A stretch of 64,000 nt of DNA, from NCBI GenBank assembly GCA_949316235.1, contig OX438742.1, positions 14,755,315-14,819,314 of the forward strand, written 5' to 3'. The DNA comes from Oegoconia quadripuncta (taxonomy: Eukaryota > Arthropoda > Insecta > Lepidoptera > Autostichidae). Of the stretch, positions 20,722 to 32,110 are shown in pieces; the stretch's first letter is position 1; each line of letters starts with the position of its first letter. The notes below the pieces were generated by a model that was not told the DNA's origin, did not search any database, and saw nothing but the letters and a program-made list of their open reading frames with translations. Position numbers and translations under genes: made by a program.

Positions 20722-21351
20722 TTAAATACGCAATAAGAAAGATATAATGGCTTGTATAATATATATAAAGTGTAAGAGGAAATGTATTCCCTTTATACGT
20801 TTTACTGGAAATTTAACATAAATACTAGAAAGCCGTGTTGTAGAAACATTTCTCAAAATTTAATCTATCTATATAACTAAGGGTATACAAAATAGAGGAC
20901 GAATGTTTTATTGGAAACATCTTATTTTTAAATCAGTTACTTGGAAATGTAGAATAAATACTCGATGACACAATCATTTCGTGCGCATATACCTGAACAA
21001 AAAATTAGGTAGGTACGTATTTTTTTTTAATATATATAAATAATAATAATTTAAATATTTCCCAAAGATCATGCTTTATAGGAGTAAATAGGCGATGAAA
21101 AATTTTATGTAATAAGGAAAAATATTGAAATAAGAGGATAAATAGGAAATATATTGTACAATACAAATGACACTGACAAACAATGATACAGATGTTTCAG
21201 TATTTCTCAAAATTCGTATAATATACGAGTATGAAGAAAATGAAAATTCCAAGTGACCAAATTTTCGTATTTTACTTTTCACATCATTTTTCTATGTCTA
21301 AAACTAATACTAATGTCTAGGTATGGAAGAGAGGAAGAGAGAGAAGAATAG
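20722..21351. other. No recognisable feature
   Basis: AT-rich; nothing beyond short chance frames. Confidence 0.45.
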
Positions 21352-21652
21352 GAACGTCGGTGGTTCAACGGTTAAGACGCGGTCTCCCAATTTGGGATGT
21401 CCGGGTTCGATTCCCAGGCAGGCCATGTACCAATGAGTGTAATAAATTTAATTTTTTTATCCGACAGCCCTTAAACGGTGAAGGAAAACATCGTTAGGAA
21501 ACCTGCATGCCTGAGAAATAAAAAAATCAAAGACATGTCGCCAACCCGCATTGGGCCAGCATGGTGGACTATGGCCCATACTCCCTCATATACGAGCGAA
21601 GACCTTCCCCTGCAGTGGGATATTTACGGACTGAGATGATGATGATGATGAT
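21352..21652 (+). mobile_element. tRNA-derived SINE (family 1)
   Basis: Full-length plus copy. A-box-like GGTGGTTCAACGG, B box GGTTCGATTCC, GGCAGGCCATGTACCAATGA, AACGGTGAAGGAAAACATCG, CTGCATGCCTGAGAAATA, and a (GAT)n tail at 21635-21652. GAAGAGA-type sequence flanks both ends, but the region is repetitive, so the target duplication is uncertain. Confidence 0.9.
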
Positions 21653-22847
21653 GGAAGAGATTGCTGTTAGCTTTTTGTGCGATTAATGATATACGCTATA
21701 GTTATGTTTGTAGTTTTGTTAATTGTGCAAAAAATAGTGTTTGTTTTATTGATATTGACTTCTTATGGAAAACAACTATTTTCAGAATTTCACTAATATA
21801 TTAAAATTGATTCTAAAACGTAGGAACTTTTATATCAGTTTTGAATACATCGTTATATTTTATCAATACTCGGTATACCGAGATAAAGAATATCCTACAC
21901 TTACGATACTTAAAATCCTGAAATTTCAAGTAGGTATGTATTTCCGCCGCCCACAGAAGCTAGTGGTAAATACGAGTATGTATAGATTTTTAGACTAAGC
22001 TTCCTCACGATTCCTATTTATTGAACTGAATTAATTCAGCGCTATCTCAATTACCACGCAATATCCTATTCAGCTCGAACTAGGATTCTGTCAACTCCAC
22101 ACATTTACCTACTTATAATTCAGTAATCGATATCCCATGTACGGACCTATAACTAGTCGAATAGATTTGGTCAAAATACTCGTAGATAGCAATGCCCGAC
22201 TTTAAATGATACTAATACTAATCCGCAAATTATTCAACAAAGTCGACTGCCTTTTACATCATTCGACTGAGTCTATTGTTATCTAGGAGCAACTCGACGA
22301 ACAAGCAGACGAATACATATTCGACTCGGTCGGAGTCGGGTCTAATTAAGCGAATGAGGAATGAATCCTATTCTTGTTCGTGTAGATTAATTACAAGCTT
22401 TTATTTAGTTTGCAATGTTCGTATGTACGTATGTAAGTAAGTTGTCCGTTTCAAAATTTGCAAACTATTTGTCAACCACTTGCTGGTATCTGATTGAGCT
22501 GAAAACAATACAATATTATTCCTGATGGCAAATGGAAATAGTCGAAATTGGAATAGTTTCTTTTGTTGCCATGAGCACTTTCCTTTACACATGATGACGA
22601 GGGTTCAGACCCTGAATAGATGGAGCCGGAAGATTGCTACAGCGTGTATAACGGAACGCCTTAAGCTTTTAAAACTTTATGTAAATAATAATTTTAGAAA
22701 GAGTTATACTCGTATTTATATATGTCTCCTGAACTTACCTATATACGTACCGCTAATCATTATGATGATGAGTTACCGAGAAAAAGTTATTCAAAACCTA
22801 GAATTTACCTACTATATACGTATTTATTTTTTCACATCAATACAAAT
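21653..22847. other. No recognisable gene
   Basis: AT-rich. Overlapping frames at 22525-22872 and 22722-23012 run into a LINE remnant and show no motif themselves. Confidence 0.4.
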
Positions 22848-23096
22848 ATATTACAGAAACTATGTCAATTAAAACCTATAGCTAATAACAAAAGATTAAA
22901 CATAAATAAAATACTAATTATATTAAAAATATTTATAAATAAAAAAATTGTCCCAGATCTTACACGGCCGGAAGGGTCCCGAGTAAGCTGCCGGCATTGC
23001 CTCGTTGAATAGGTGCGCCTAAGGTCCCCACGTTCTTAGGGCACAGATTAGATAATAGTAGGGTCTCTACCCCATACGGCCCAAAAATGTAATTTC
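22848..23096 (-). mobile_element. Retroelement 3' end, deleted copy
   Basis: The reverse complement matches 36781-37096: GGGCCGTATGGGGTAGAGACCC, GAGGCAATGCCGGCAGC, GGGACCCTTCCGGCCGTGT, AGATCTGGGACAATTTTTTT, and an AT-rich 3' UTR up to ATTGACATAGTTTCTGTAAT. It lacks most of the middle present in the 36.8-kb copy. Confidence 0.65.
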
Positions 23097-24030
23097 CATT
23101 TAGGCAGTCATACTTGAGTCGATTGAGGTTCTCCGCTGCTGCGGCTGCGGAACATACTACATACTGGAAAATGAGACGGTTGCAAATGAGTCATACGTAT
23201 ATGAGAAATGTTAAATTTATTTTCTCCTTTTTATTTTTTTAATTCGTAAGCTCATTTTTTAAATTTTTTATTTTTATTTATTTTTTCTTATTAGGTAATT
23301 AGTAGTTACAAGTTAGCAGTCGTTATTCGAACAAGTCGAATATTAGAATCCCTACCGATCACTACTCGTATAGACTTCATAAAATATCATTATTTTGGAA
23401 TGCAATAAGTGGATATCTAATAGTAATTATTCTAATTGAATTATCCATTCTTTGCTACCAATAAGTAGGTAGACACTCGTATTATTAGATCAATTTAATG
23501 TTGGTTGGTACGGTTATACTGAAAATAAAGTAGTGGGCAAAGGCGAGTCGGGCCTCAGGCAAAAAGTATCCGATAACATTCCCTCAATCTTCATTTTGTT
23601 TCCAATGTTCATGATGTTTTTTTTTTCAGAATTTCCTGCGCGATATGTTTAGAGATAATCTGGGGACAGCAATATTAAAGCGGATTTTCGTGAAACTTTA
23701 CACAAATAGTAGTTGCGGACACCCGAGTATGAATCTCACGCACACAACCCCTAACAGTCCATTGGTTGCATTTTGAGTATTTGTCGATACAACTTTACTA
23801 AGCGTCGTATTCACGTTTACGTGACAATGGCCATTGATAGCAATTTTAATACAAAATTTTAATGTTAATGAGAATTTTCAAAAGGTATTGTATGATTTGG
23901 ATCCTGTGTCGTCATTGTTCGAGTTGTAGAGTATTTGCATTTGCCTAAATGTACAAAACCTATCGGTTGTACTCTGTAATGTTCTGGAGCAATAAAGACT
24001 ATCTATGTAATAAATAACAACAATTAGTAT
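23097..24030. other. No recognisable feature
   Basis: AT-rich, with homopolymer runs near 23230-23290 and 23610-23630. No gene or pairable repeat was found. Confidence 0.45.
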
Positions 24031-24212
24031 TTAAAAACCAAAACCCGACAGCGTGATTTATTTTGCCGACTCCGTAATAGATTTTTCACCATAAAATATA
24101 TCCTTTGACATATAGGGGGATCAAGACGGATCGAACAACACCTTGCACTTTAAAATCGGCACTTAAAGCCGTTTAGGCTACAGCAACAAACATACACACA
24201 CCCGAAAAATAT
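24031..24212 (+). repeat. Unnamed dispersed repeat, copy A
   Basis: AAAACCAAAACCCGACAGCGTG, TTTTTCACCATAA, GGGGATCAAGACGGAT, ACACCTTGCACTTTAAAATCGG and CCGTTTAGGCTACAGC align in order with 31414-31580. Similar phrases are frequent in lepidopteran non-coding repeats. Family not assigned. Confidence 0.6.
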
Positions 24213-25698
24213 TACTCTTCCGCGTCTGTCACGTCTAAATAACAGACATTAACTTTTATTTTGTAATTACACTAATAATATTAATTATCGTAATACAGGT
24301 TCTATTTCCAGAATTACTACCAATTATACCAGAAAAAATATTTGAAACATTTTTCCATGTTTTTCTACGACTGAGAAAATTGGGAATCGTTACAAATTAC
24401 TACTAGGTACTAAGAATAGTGGGTCTTTTTTGCAAGCTAGTTACCTAAAGTAGAATAAAAAACCCCATTATTTTTACTAGATAATAATGTTGAAACGATA
24501 TGTTCCCGCAGTTTTCTCACTGGCAGTAAAACTTGGAGAAATATTCCCAATATTCTTACGGGAGGAAATGTTTGGTAGTAATTCTGGGAATAAGCGTAAT
24601 ACACACCGTCCTAGTAAAGTAATAGCGGATAGTTAATGCTAGTTGGGGCACAGTCTCCCCTCACTGAGAGAGGTTATGGGCCATAAATTTATTTAAATAT
24701 ACTATAAACCAGAAAGTTATTAACAAAGCATATTATAAAATATTAAACTGAATATTTGGATGCTAATGATCCATGCATATAGCCAGCTCGTTTGAAAGCC
24801 AGGCTATTTCACAATTAATTGTACGTTTTGTAATATGAAAACCTGTTTTAAAAGAGCAGCAATCGAGTTTCTTACTTATTCTTCTCAGGGGAAAATTGCC
24901 TTTTGAACAAGAGGTAGCTTTAAAAATGTTAAATCTGACTATTTTGTATACCCTGTGTACCTACAAACTTTACTTACTTTACTTCTTTTCTGAATCAAAT
25001 GACTTGCAGGAGCAAGATTTGATACCGATATGTTATGAAGACACGAAGATCGCGATAAACGAACAAAAGCAACAAAGAACCAGCAAAGAGTAAACTGCCA
25101 TTACTATACTAGCATATTCGTATGTAAAGTTTTCGTTCCCAGATTTCGACTTCTCGTCGTTGTTACGATGTTTAAGAAAAGAAAGAGATATGAATGAGAT
25201 AGACGAAGTATACTTGGCAGTTTGAAACCAGAAACCCTCTGTGCCAGTCAATTACCTTCCAAGTATCTAAGGTAGACCTGTGATAAATTTACGTCGTGAC
25301 CTGCATCAACAAACTGGAATAAACTCCGAGAATTTTATCTCTTCTTTTATCTTATTTTCGCAATGCCGGTACAGACATTTTAGAAGTGACACGTAGTAAA
25401 AATATCAAGAGGCTGTTAAAAGGTAAATTTAAAGAACGTGTCTGAAATTATAACCCACTTCTTTCTTTCGAGTGTAGACTTATTTGCATTTAGTCTATAA
25501 AAACTGGTCGCTTTATATTAGATTTTTTGTATAGAATACAAAACTATCACCTTGTTCCATTTCTTATTATCTTTACTGGTTATGTATGATCCTTATAAAT
25601 GTTCGAAACGTGATTGGAGTGACGCGGGTCCCGTCACTCATACATCCGACTTTTATTACTCAGTTCCTAAGCAATACGTAATTTCCTAGTGGACTGTC
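24213..25698. other. No recognisable feature
   Basis: AT-rich. It includes a small inverted repeat GAGTGACG...CGTCACTC near 25617-25640 and short frames without motifs. Confidence 0.45.
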
Positions 25699-25748
25699 CT
25701 GTAAATGAAGCTACTTATAGTGACGACTATAAGTAGCTTCATTTACAG
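25699..25748. repeat. Perfect 23-bp inverted repeat, 4-nt spacer
   Basis: Left arm 25699-25721 (CTGTAAATGAAGCTACTTAT then AGT), spacer GACG, exact reverse complement at 25726-25748. There is no target-site duplication or conserved terminus. Confidence 0.97.
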
Positions 25749-26235
25749 ACTCCCATCCAGTATTACTTGCTTTAGTGGTAGACTGACGTTTAAAACATAA
25801 AAGTGAAAATGGGAGCCAAGTTATAAATCATATACGTGGTTGTCGACTTCTCTGACATCTAAATGTATGCCAATTTCGGTAGATCATCCTGAAATTTTAG
25901 TTCCAAAAATATACAATATAAATTTAAAACAGATTGTTTTGTTTCTTACCTTACAGAAATGTTTGCTACTTAATAATATAACTTCTTAAATTTTAATTGT
26001 AAATTTTTTTACAGTTTGTGTAACTTAGGAAATAATTCAAGCTCACGACTAAACCTGGCTAGACAGCACAGCTGGAACTCGCTTGATGGTGGGACGGAGC
26101 TATGTCCATGTGTCCATGCAGGTGCGGAGTCCCACATCAAGATTCTGCCATGCGCCTACGGAACTCGGAACATGCCGTCTGGAACATTTGGGTCAAGGAT
26201 ATCCAGCGCATTGACGATGGTTAGAGTTATCTAAA
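25749..26235. other. Unassigned; possible upstream part of the LINE tail
   Basis: A 72-codon frame (26016-26234) of mixed composition abuts the LINE 3' UTR at 26236. It may be decayed LINE sequence, but I cannot place it. Confidence 0.25.
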
Positions 26236-26410
26236 TCTGCCGCCAAGCAGCAATGTTAATAGCATCGTTGTGTTCCGGTTGTCAGGGATAAGATAGCCAG
26301 TCCCTCAAATGTGTTGGGGTTTCCGCGTCAGTACGCTTCCACTTTCGACCTCATCTTCACTTAACATCAGGTGTGATTGAGGTCAAGTACGAACCCATCG
26401 TGCATTAAAA
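26236..26410 (+). mobile_element. LINE 3' UTR, uninterrupted copy
   Basis: CTGCCGCCAAGCAGCAATG, TTGTGTTCCGGTTGTCAGGG, GTTGGGGTTTCC, ACGCTTCCACTTTCGACCTC, ATCTTCACTTAACATCAGGTG and GATTGAGGTCAAG, ending GTGCATTAAAA. It serves as the reference for the broken copy at 16561-16908. Confidence 0.7.
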
Positions 26411-27850
26411 TATATATGTATATAAAGCTATACATTAAATGTGACTACACCTAAAAACATGTCGAATTTTAGTATTTTCCCTGGTTTCAACATAATTTTC
26501 TTGCCCTTGTCCTAACAGTATTCAAATTTAAAATTCTTCCATTCCATTTTATCGTCTCGAACCGGAACGTTGGGAGTGCTAGATCTGTTTATGATTAGTT
26601 TAACTAAACCTGTGTTTGTTAATTCTGTTACTGAAATTCTAATTGAATTCGATAATAGGTTTAGTTTTCTTTTGGGTTCCATGTTTTTTTTTCTTGTTTT
26701 GAAATAAAATCTCATGTCGTATGGCAAATATATGCAAACATACATATTTGTTGGTTTTATTTAAACTCCTAATAATGACTATTCAGTTTCCCTGTAAACA
26801 ACTTGTATCATAATCTATCGACCTGCCTTTTAGTACTTACGTAGATATTAATTGAGATTAAGGAAAATTCAATTAAGGCTTTAATAACCTTTTAATTTGT
26901 ATTCCTAATGATTAGGACCGGCCTTGCAAACCCTCTGTTTTGAAAAATCAGCATTATCTCTATGGTTGATGTACTCCTAAAATATTAGTTTAAGCCTAGT
27001 GCAGTTAATTGGAAAAGGTAGGTAACGCAAAATAAAGGTAACAGCTTTAACTGCTAAGGGACAGACTTTTTCCACTAAGCGGGTTTATGCATATTAGATT
27101 TTTATTTTAATCAGACTAATGGCTTGGTAGTAGTCAAAGTTTTCAAGCCACAAGAATACAACTTTAGCTTAAAGACAGCTTAAAATAAAAACAATCGGGA
27201 CCGACTTTCAAATTATTATTATTACACCTATTTTTATTTTTGTAGGCCCGATTCATAATAAGAGAATTACGATAGCCTTGGCGGATGATGCTGTCTATCG
27301 ACTTATTTCATTGACGGCTGATGTGTTCCTGGTAATACAAAAGTATCCTTTTATTCATTATTTTGTTTTTCAATGGTTTTTCCAAATAGAATACATTGCA
27401 ACCTAACATAGGTTCCTAATACGTTAATATGCTTGCTTATTAATCATTTTGTAAGGGGACTGTGAAATTGTCCATCGGAGAAACACTCATATGAAAATCC
27501 CACTTACTATTGGTCAACTATCCAAGGATTGAATGCGCTTAAAGTTGCTTAACTTCGCAAATCACAAAACCAATGCATCACAAATCTTCAATGTGAGTTT
27601 AAGTACTAATAAAATGTAAACGTCCTTTGAGTCGTAAGTGTATATGCCAACAGTCAACGGCATCGCTCCCCGACCGTTCGACGTTACCGGAAATGTAACC
27701 TGATTTTCATTTTGGTAAAGACACGACTATTCCAGGTTCAGTGGTTTTCAAGATATCCAGTTTCATTGGTCTACGATAGTTGCAAAAAGCGTGAATTTTA
27801 AATCTTTTCGTTAGGTGAGTTTACAGACACTACAAAGTAAAAAAAAATAT
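26411..27850. other. No recognisable feature
   Basis: AT-rich; a 77-codon minus frame (26512-26745) has no motif. Confidence 0.45.
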
Positions 27851-28215
27851 ACTGAAACATTCGTATCACTTAATCAGTTATTTTGTATGTTAACTGTCGT
27901 CATAACTATTATTTCTAGAATTGAAAAACTATCTTTCGAAGTCCGCGACAACGTTGAAAATAAATCAATCTAGATTAAAATCGCTGTAAACATTAACGCC
28001 GAATTCAAAGGGTATTTTTATAGTAAATCCATCTACATTGAATTCACTTTAAACATTGACGCCGACTTCGAAAGAATAATATACTAGAAATAATATACTA
28101 TAGAGAGAGACATATATACTATATGTATACTATACGAAACATATACTAGAAATAATAATAAATACGATAGTGAACATGGAAAATAACTGATTAAGTTAGA
28201 CGAGCGTTTCTTTGT
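27851..28215. mobile_element. Foldback-like element with long imperfect inverted repeats
   Basis: CACTTAATCAGTTATTTT (27868) faces AAAATAACTGATTAAGTT (about 28180). Further in, ATTATTTCTAGAATTG and TCTTTCGAAGTCCGCGAC (27908-27950) face GCCGACTTCGAAAGAATAAT and ACTAGAAATAAT (28057-28095). The inner part also holds a diverged direct repeat (ATTAACGCCGAATTC and ATTGACGCCGACTTC). This suggests a non-autonomous inverted-repeat element. No clear target duplication. Confidence 0.5.
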
Positions 28216-28699
28216 TTCAATTTATAACTTTGTAAAAGTCGGTTTTTCTTGTTAAAAAGTCTTTCTTATGCTTTTTAGTATTTTATTGTGCTTGCCAATC
28301 TCCCTGATCATTTTTGTGAGATGACGACCTTTCTTGTTCCTACAGTTTAAATGAGCAGTTGGGGGATACCAGCTTGACCTGATGATCTTCGATTTATCAT
28401 ATTTATTGGTAATCACAACGACCTTCTCAATATTTTTCCGTGACCCAAACGGCATATTGTGTGCAAAAACTAGACTATTGTTTAAATATAAACTATTCTG
28501 CTGTACAGCAATTCATGTGCCTAAACCAAGATTTGAAACAGCCAATAGTAAAAGATTAAGGGTCCTCAACTTCTACACAAATAAAATTCAGAATATCTTC
28601 AAGAAGCTAAATCACAACTTCAAAAACGTTTGGGTAAGTTTCGTTTTATATCATATCTTAGACAATGAAAATAAATATATACGTACATACACAAATTTT
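28216..28699. other. No recognisable gene
   Basis: Overlapping opposite-strand frames (28252-28455 minus and 28382-28744 plus) without motifs. The plus frame runs into the repeat below. Confidence 0.35.
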
Positions 28700-28990
28700 C
28701 CAACATTTATCCCAAATAGGTTGGTCAGAGATATCCCAAACTGAAGCGTTTGGCTGTTCCAAACATTAAAAGATTAATGCTTGAAACAAAATCCATTCAA
28801 TTTGACTTTCTAAATATTATGTACAGAAATGCACACGTGACAGGGTGTGAGCCGATCGCCGTTGAAACGTGTAAGTTTTTAAATGTTTTTGGTGGACATC
28901 CCTTGGTCGCCTTTTATGATACCTACAGAAAGAGATGCGTTGGTAATATTGTTCTTAAGAGCCGAAACCACAGAGCACAATAAAAATAAA
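28700..28990 (+). repeat. Dispersed lepidopteran repeat, copy A
   Basis: GGTTGGTCAGAGATATCCC, TACAGAAATGCACACGTGACAG, GAGCC(G/A)ATCGCCGTT, AAACGTG(T/C)AA and TACAGAAAGAGATGCGTTGG align with 51100-51312. One frame (28750-28983) stays open over it with GGHPLVAFYDTYRKR. Blocks of this kind recur in lepidopteran genomes. I treat it as a non-autonomous repeat, not a gene. Confidence 0.6.
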
Positions 28991-29854
28991 ATTAAGTATT
29001 AAATATTAAAAGCTAAGTTGAGGAAATTTACTCTTGCCCCTGAACGGCATAATTCAATTAATACTTTTAGAAAAAAAATGAAATTATTTTATATTAAATG
29101 GTAACTGATATAAAATTTTATTTCTCATTGATGAGCATTAAAAATTTTCTTACTATTTTACAAGTATTTTGTTGTTTCATTTTAAGATGCATGCAAGAGG
29201 TAAACCACCCTATGTGATTCATACACACAAAATTCATACTTGGCCTATAGATTATACCTTTGGTGCACCGTAATAAATAAAGTAAACACTGACAGTGTTG
29301 TAAGTGGTATATTTTGTCTATTCCCATGACGTAAATTCAAAAAACAGAAATGTCGTACGTACCTATACACGACTCTAAAGATAAACCCATGCACATCTAC
29401 GTATTTCTTTTAGACCCAAAATGATCGATTTGATACAAACGATTGTCGAGAGTTTATGTTAATACCTACTAATATTTATAGTAAAAAAGTAAATATTTAA
29501 AAAACAAAAAACTCTACTGCGTATGACCACAAAAAAAATAGGATGCGATAAAAATAGAGGTTGACGATTGCCATATTTATTTATCTTAAATAATGTATAT
29601 CCTAAAACACTCCCGTATTTATAACAAATCCAACCTTATTTATTAATACAGGATGCGCTAAATGAACAGACATACTTACATACAGTCAAACCTCAGTTAA
29701 ATATAAAGAAACATAGCTAAGAACCATCTTGCGAAATATTCAGCCAGAAAAACACCGTATCTCAATCAGGCGATTCGTTCTCCTATCGAATAAGGCCAAA
29801 CTGGCTCAATAAACACATAGACTCAATTATCATAAAAAAAGGCAAAGTAACAGG
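28991..29854. other. No recognisable feature
   Basis: AT-rich; only short frames. Confidence 0.5.
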
Positions 29855-29880
29855 CACGCGGAGCCGCAGGCGGAAAGCTA
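29855..29880 (+). repeat. Helitron-like 3' end fragment
   Basis: GGAGCCGCAGGCGGAAAGCTAT resembles the terminal GAAACCGCGGGCGGAAAGCTAG of the Helitron-like group, with the final CTAG changed to CTAT. The rest of the element is absent. Confidence 0.4.
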
Positions 29881-30084
29881 TATTTGTATAATATTAGTTG
29901 GAAATTATCGAAACCTTCGTAGTCATATTAGATTGATGTATAGATCTGGGGTATATTTCAGTCAAATTCCTATTTCATTTGTTTATCCCGTGGGAACTGA
30001 TGATGATGATGCTTCCGGACGATTTCGGACATGGCAACCTCTTCTACTCCTAATCGGTTGGGCGCTGGTGCGTTCTTTTATTTT

Positions 30085-30255
30085 CTTTTTCCCGTGGGAA
30101 CTACTTATCGTATCGGGATATAAAGTATTCTTTGTCTTATTCCAAAGCATTTTCTACATGTGTGCCAAATGTCATACAAATCCATTCATCCGTTTCGTCG
30201 GCTTTAAGCAACACAAACAAACAAACACCCCCACCTTTCGCATTTATAATATTCA
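30085..30255 (-). mobile_element. Helitron-like element, truncated copy
   Basis: The plus strand shows CCCGTGGGAACTACTTATCG, CCAAATGTCATACAAATCCATTCATCCGTTTCG, CAAACAAACAAACA and CTTTCGCATTTATAATATT, the order of the reversed full copy at 59250-59482. The CTAG end is missing, and part of the CCCGTGGGAACT block also appears at 29987-29999. Confidence 0.55.
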
Positions 30256-30421
30256 GCAACGGTCTTTCACGTCCCCCACTGTTGGGGATCTTCACCCTAT
30301 CACAATTTTTCACGATTCATACTTATCATCAAATAGTTACTTTATTGGAAAATATTATAAAGTACAGTATTATTATGTCAATGAACGGCGCCAATAGCGG
30401 ATTGTTAATGGTAGTTCATCA

Positions 30422-30525
30422 TCAGCAAGCTATAAATTGGTTAGAAAACATTTTTATTCTATTACTGATGGGTACTCTATACTTCTATAAAAATCAGGAA
30501 TTAAGATATTATAAGTAGTGTTATA
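30422..30525 (+). repeat. Unnamed dispersed repeat, copy 2
   Basis: Close match to 2082-2190, same strand and frame (QAINWLENIFILLLMGTLYF). See copy 1. Confidence 0.55.
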
Positions 30526-31413
30526 TAAAAAACCGCATTCTAATCGTATCATGCATTACTCAGAGATACGCATCCGGACAAACACTGGACACTCTGACAC
30601 AGACAGCCAGACATACTACCCGTCATTTTATATTGGGGGTTAAAAAGACTTACGCTCTGAAGTAGAATGCTGTAGTTATTACTTTGTGATATCGACCTCA
30701 TCCTTCTCAGTCAATTATCTATTCATAATTCTTTACATGAACTACACTATCCGTTTTATTATTCATAATCTCATATTAACCCAATCTAATCTATACATTC
30801 TAAATGAGAACAAATTTCCTGTTTGCCCCAAAAGGGCATTTTCGTTCTCATCCAATCACTAGTTAATCTAAATGTGTGCTAGCTAAATAAAAAATGTAGG
30901 ACTCTGTCCCAAGCTTGATTATATACGCAGGTAAATAAAAAAGAATATAGCCAGAGAAACACTCCGATTGCCTGGCCACAAACTATGGTACGGGAAATTC
31001 ATTCCTACTTTCAGTCAGTTGTTTTCCTCTTCTGTTTATGTCAATGCCTAGTACCAGAATGCTGCCGTAATTCCTTCCACAGTTCATTTGAAACATATAA
31101 TAAAGGAATGCCTTTAAGTTTATTCCGCCTGCAATTTTGCATTAGGTCAGCTTATAAGCATTTGTCGTGCGTAGCGTTTGAGCGTTCAAAATAAGCAGGG
31201 TAAAGTGAGATTGGTCAAGTTTCAATGAATCATCGACCGGGTTCAGTTGTGGGTGTATGGAATAAAGTACAAAGGATTTATTGTTCATTTATTGTATAGT
31301 AAGTAATGGATCCCGCAAAATAAACCTGATCCGTTCAGCGATCAACAGTACCTATTTGGCAAAAGCATTTCCTTGATATTTCGGTAAATACATTTCTTAA
31401 CAAAATATATAAC
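30526..31413. other. No recognisable feature
   Basis: AT-rich; a 69-codon frame (30985-31194) shows no motif. Confidence 0.45.
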
Positions 31414-31580
31414 TTTAAAACCCAAAAACCGCGACAGCATATTTTGTGTTTTGCGGGCGCCATAATGGCTTTTTTACCATAACAAAATAACATAGGTATA
31501 AGGATAGGTATCCGATGATACTTCAGGGATCAAGATGAATTTAACGACAACATGCACTTCAAAAATCGGTCAAGTCGTTT
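31414..31580 (+). repeat. Unnamed dispersed repeat, copy B
   Basis: AAAACCCAAAAACCGCGACAGC, TTTTTTACCATAA, GGGATCAAGATGAATTTAACGAC and ATGCACTTCAAAAATCGG align with 24031-24212. Confidence 0.6.
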
Positions 31581-31857
31581 TATTTTTCATTTTTTTAAAT
31601 ACTAAATACCTCCAGTATGTGGTAATTTGGAACCTATTCTTAGTACTGTACATTTAGTTTTTTAACCATGAAGAATTAGAGTCGAGTTTAACGAACGTTT
31701 TGCGTACTGCTTTGGAAGGATATCACGATATTTATAAAGACATTCATCCACGGGAGTCCTTTTCATCTGATTCGTCATAAAAAAAATCTAATTTATATTA
31801 ATTTTATAGTATTGGTTTAAAATCTTAGGAATATTATAGTATATTATGGAATTGGGA

Positions 31858-32110
31858 GTGCCAGTGTGGCACTGAAAAAGAGGGTTCAGCATTCTATGTG
31901 CATTGATGACACAGCGTTGATTGATCCGTGGCGATGCATACATGAACATTGGCATGGAACGATGAATCGAATGAATAAATTGTTCCATGCTCGAAAGAAA
32001 GTCAACAATAAACCCAGGAATGGTCGACCACGAAAAACGTGTCCAACAACTGACAGTTTAATTAAAATGTTGTCCGCCGTTGATCCGAGTAAATCTGCTC
32101 TACAATTAGA
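31858..32110 (+). pseudogene. Tc1/mariner-type transposase remnant (HTH region)
   Basis: The frame opening at 31866 contains RNGRPRKTCPTTDSLIKMLS followed by AVDPSKSA. This resembles the second helix-turn-helix of Tc1/Tc3 transposases, where a GRPRKT basic hook precedes ...D..I......DPF.SA. No catalytic DDE domain follows, and the frame runs into an ATCA repeat. It is a fragment of about 80 codons. The N-terminal part is not recognised. Confidence 0.5.
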
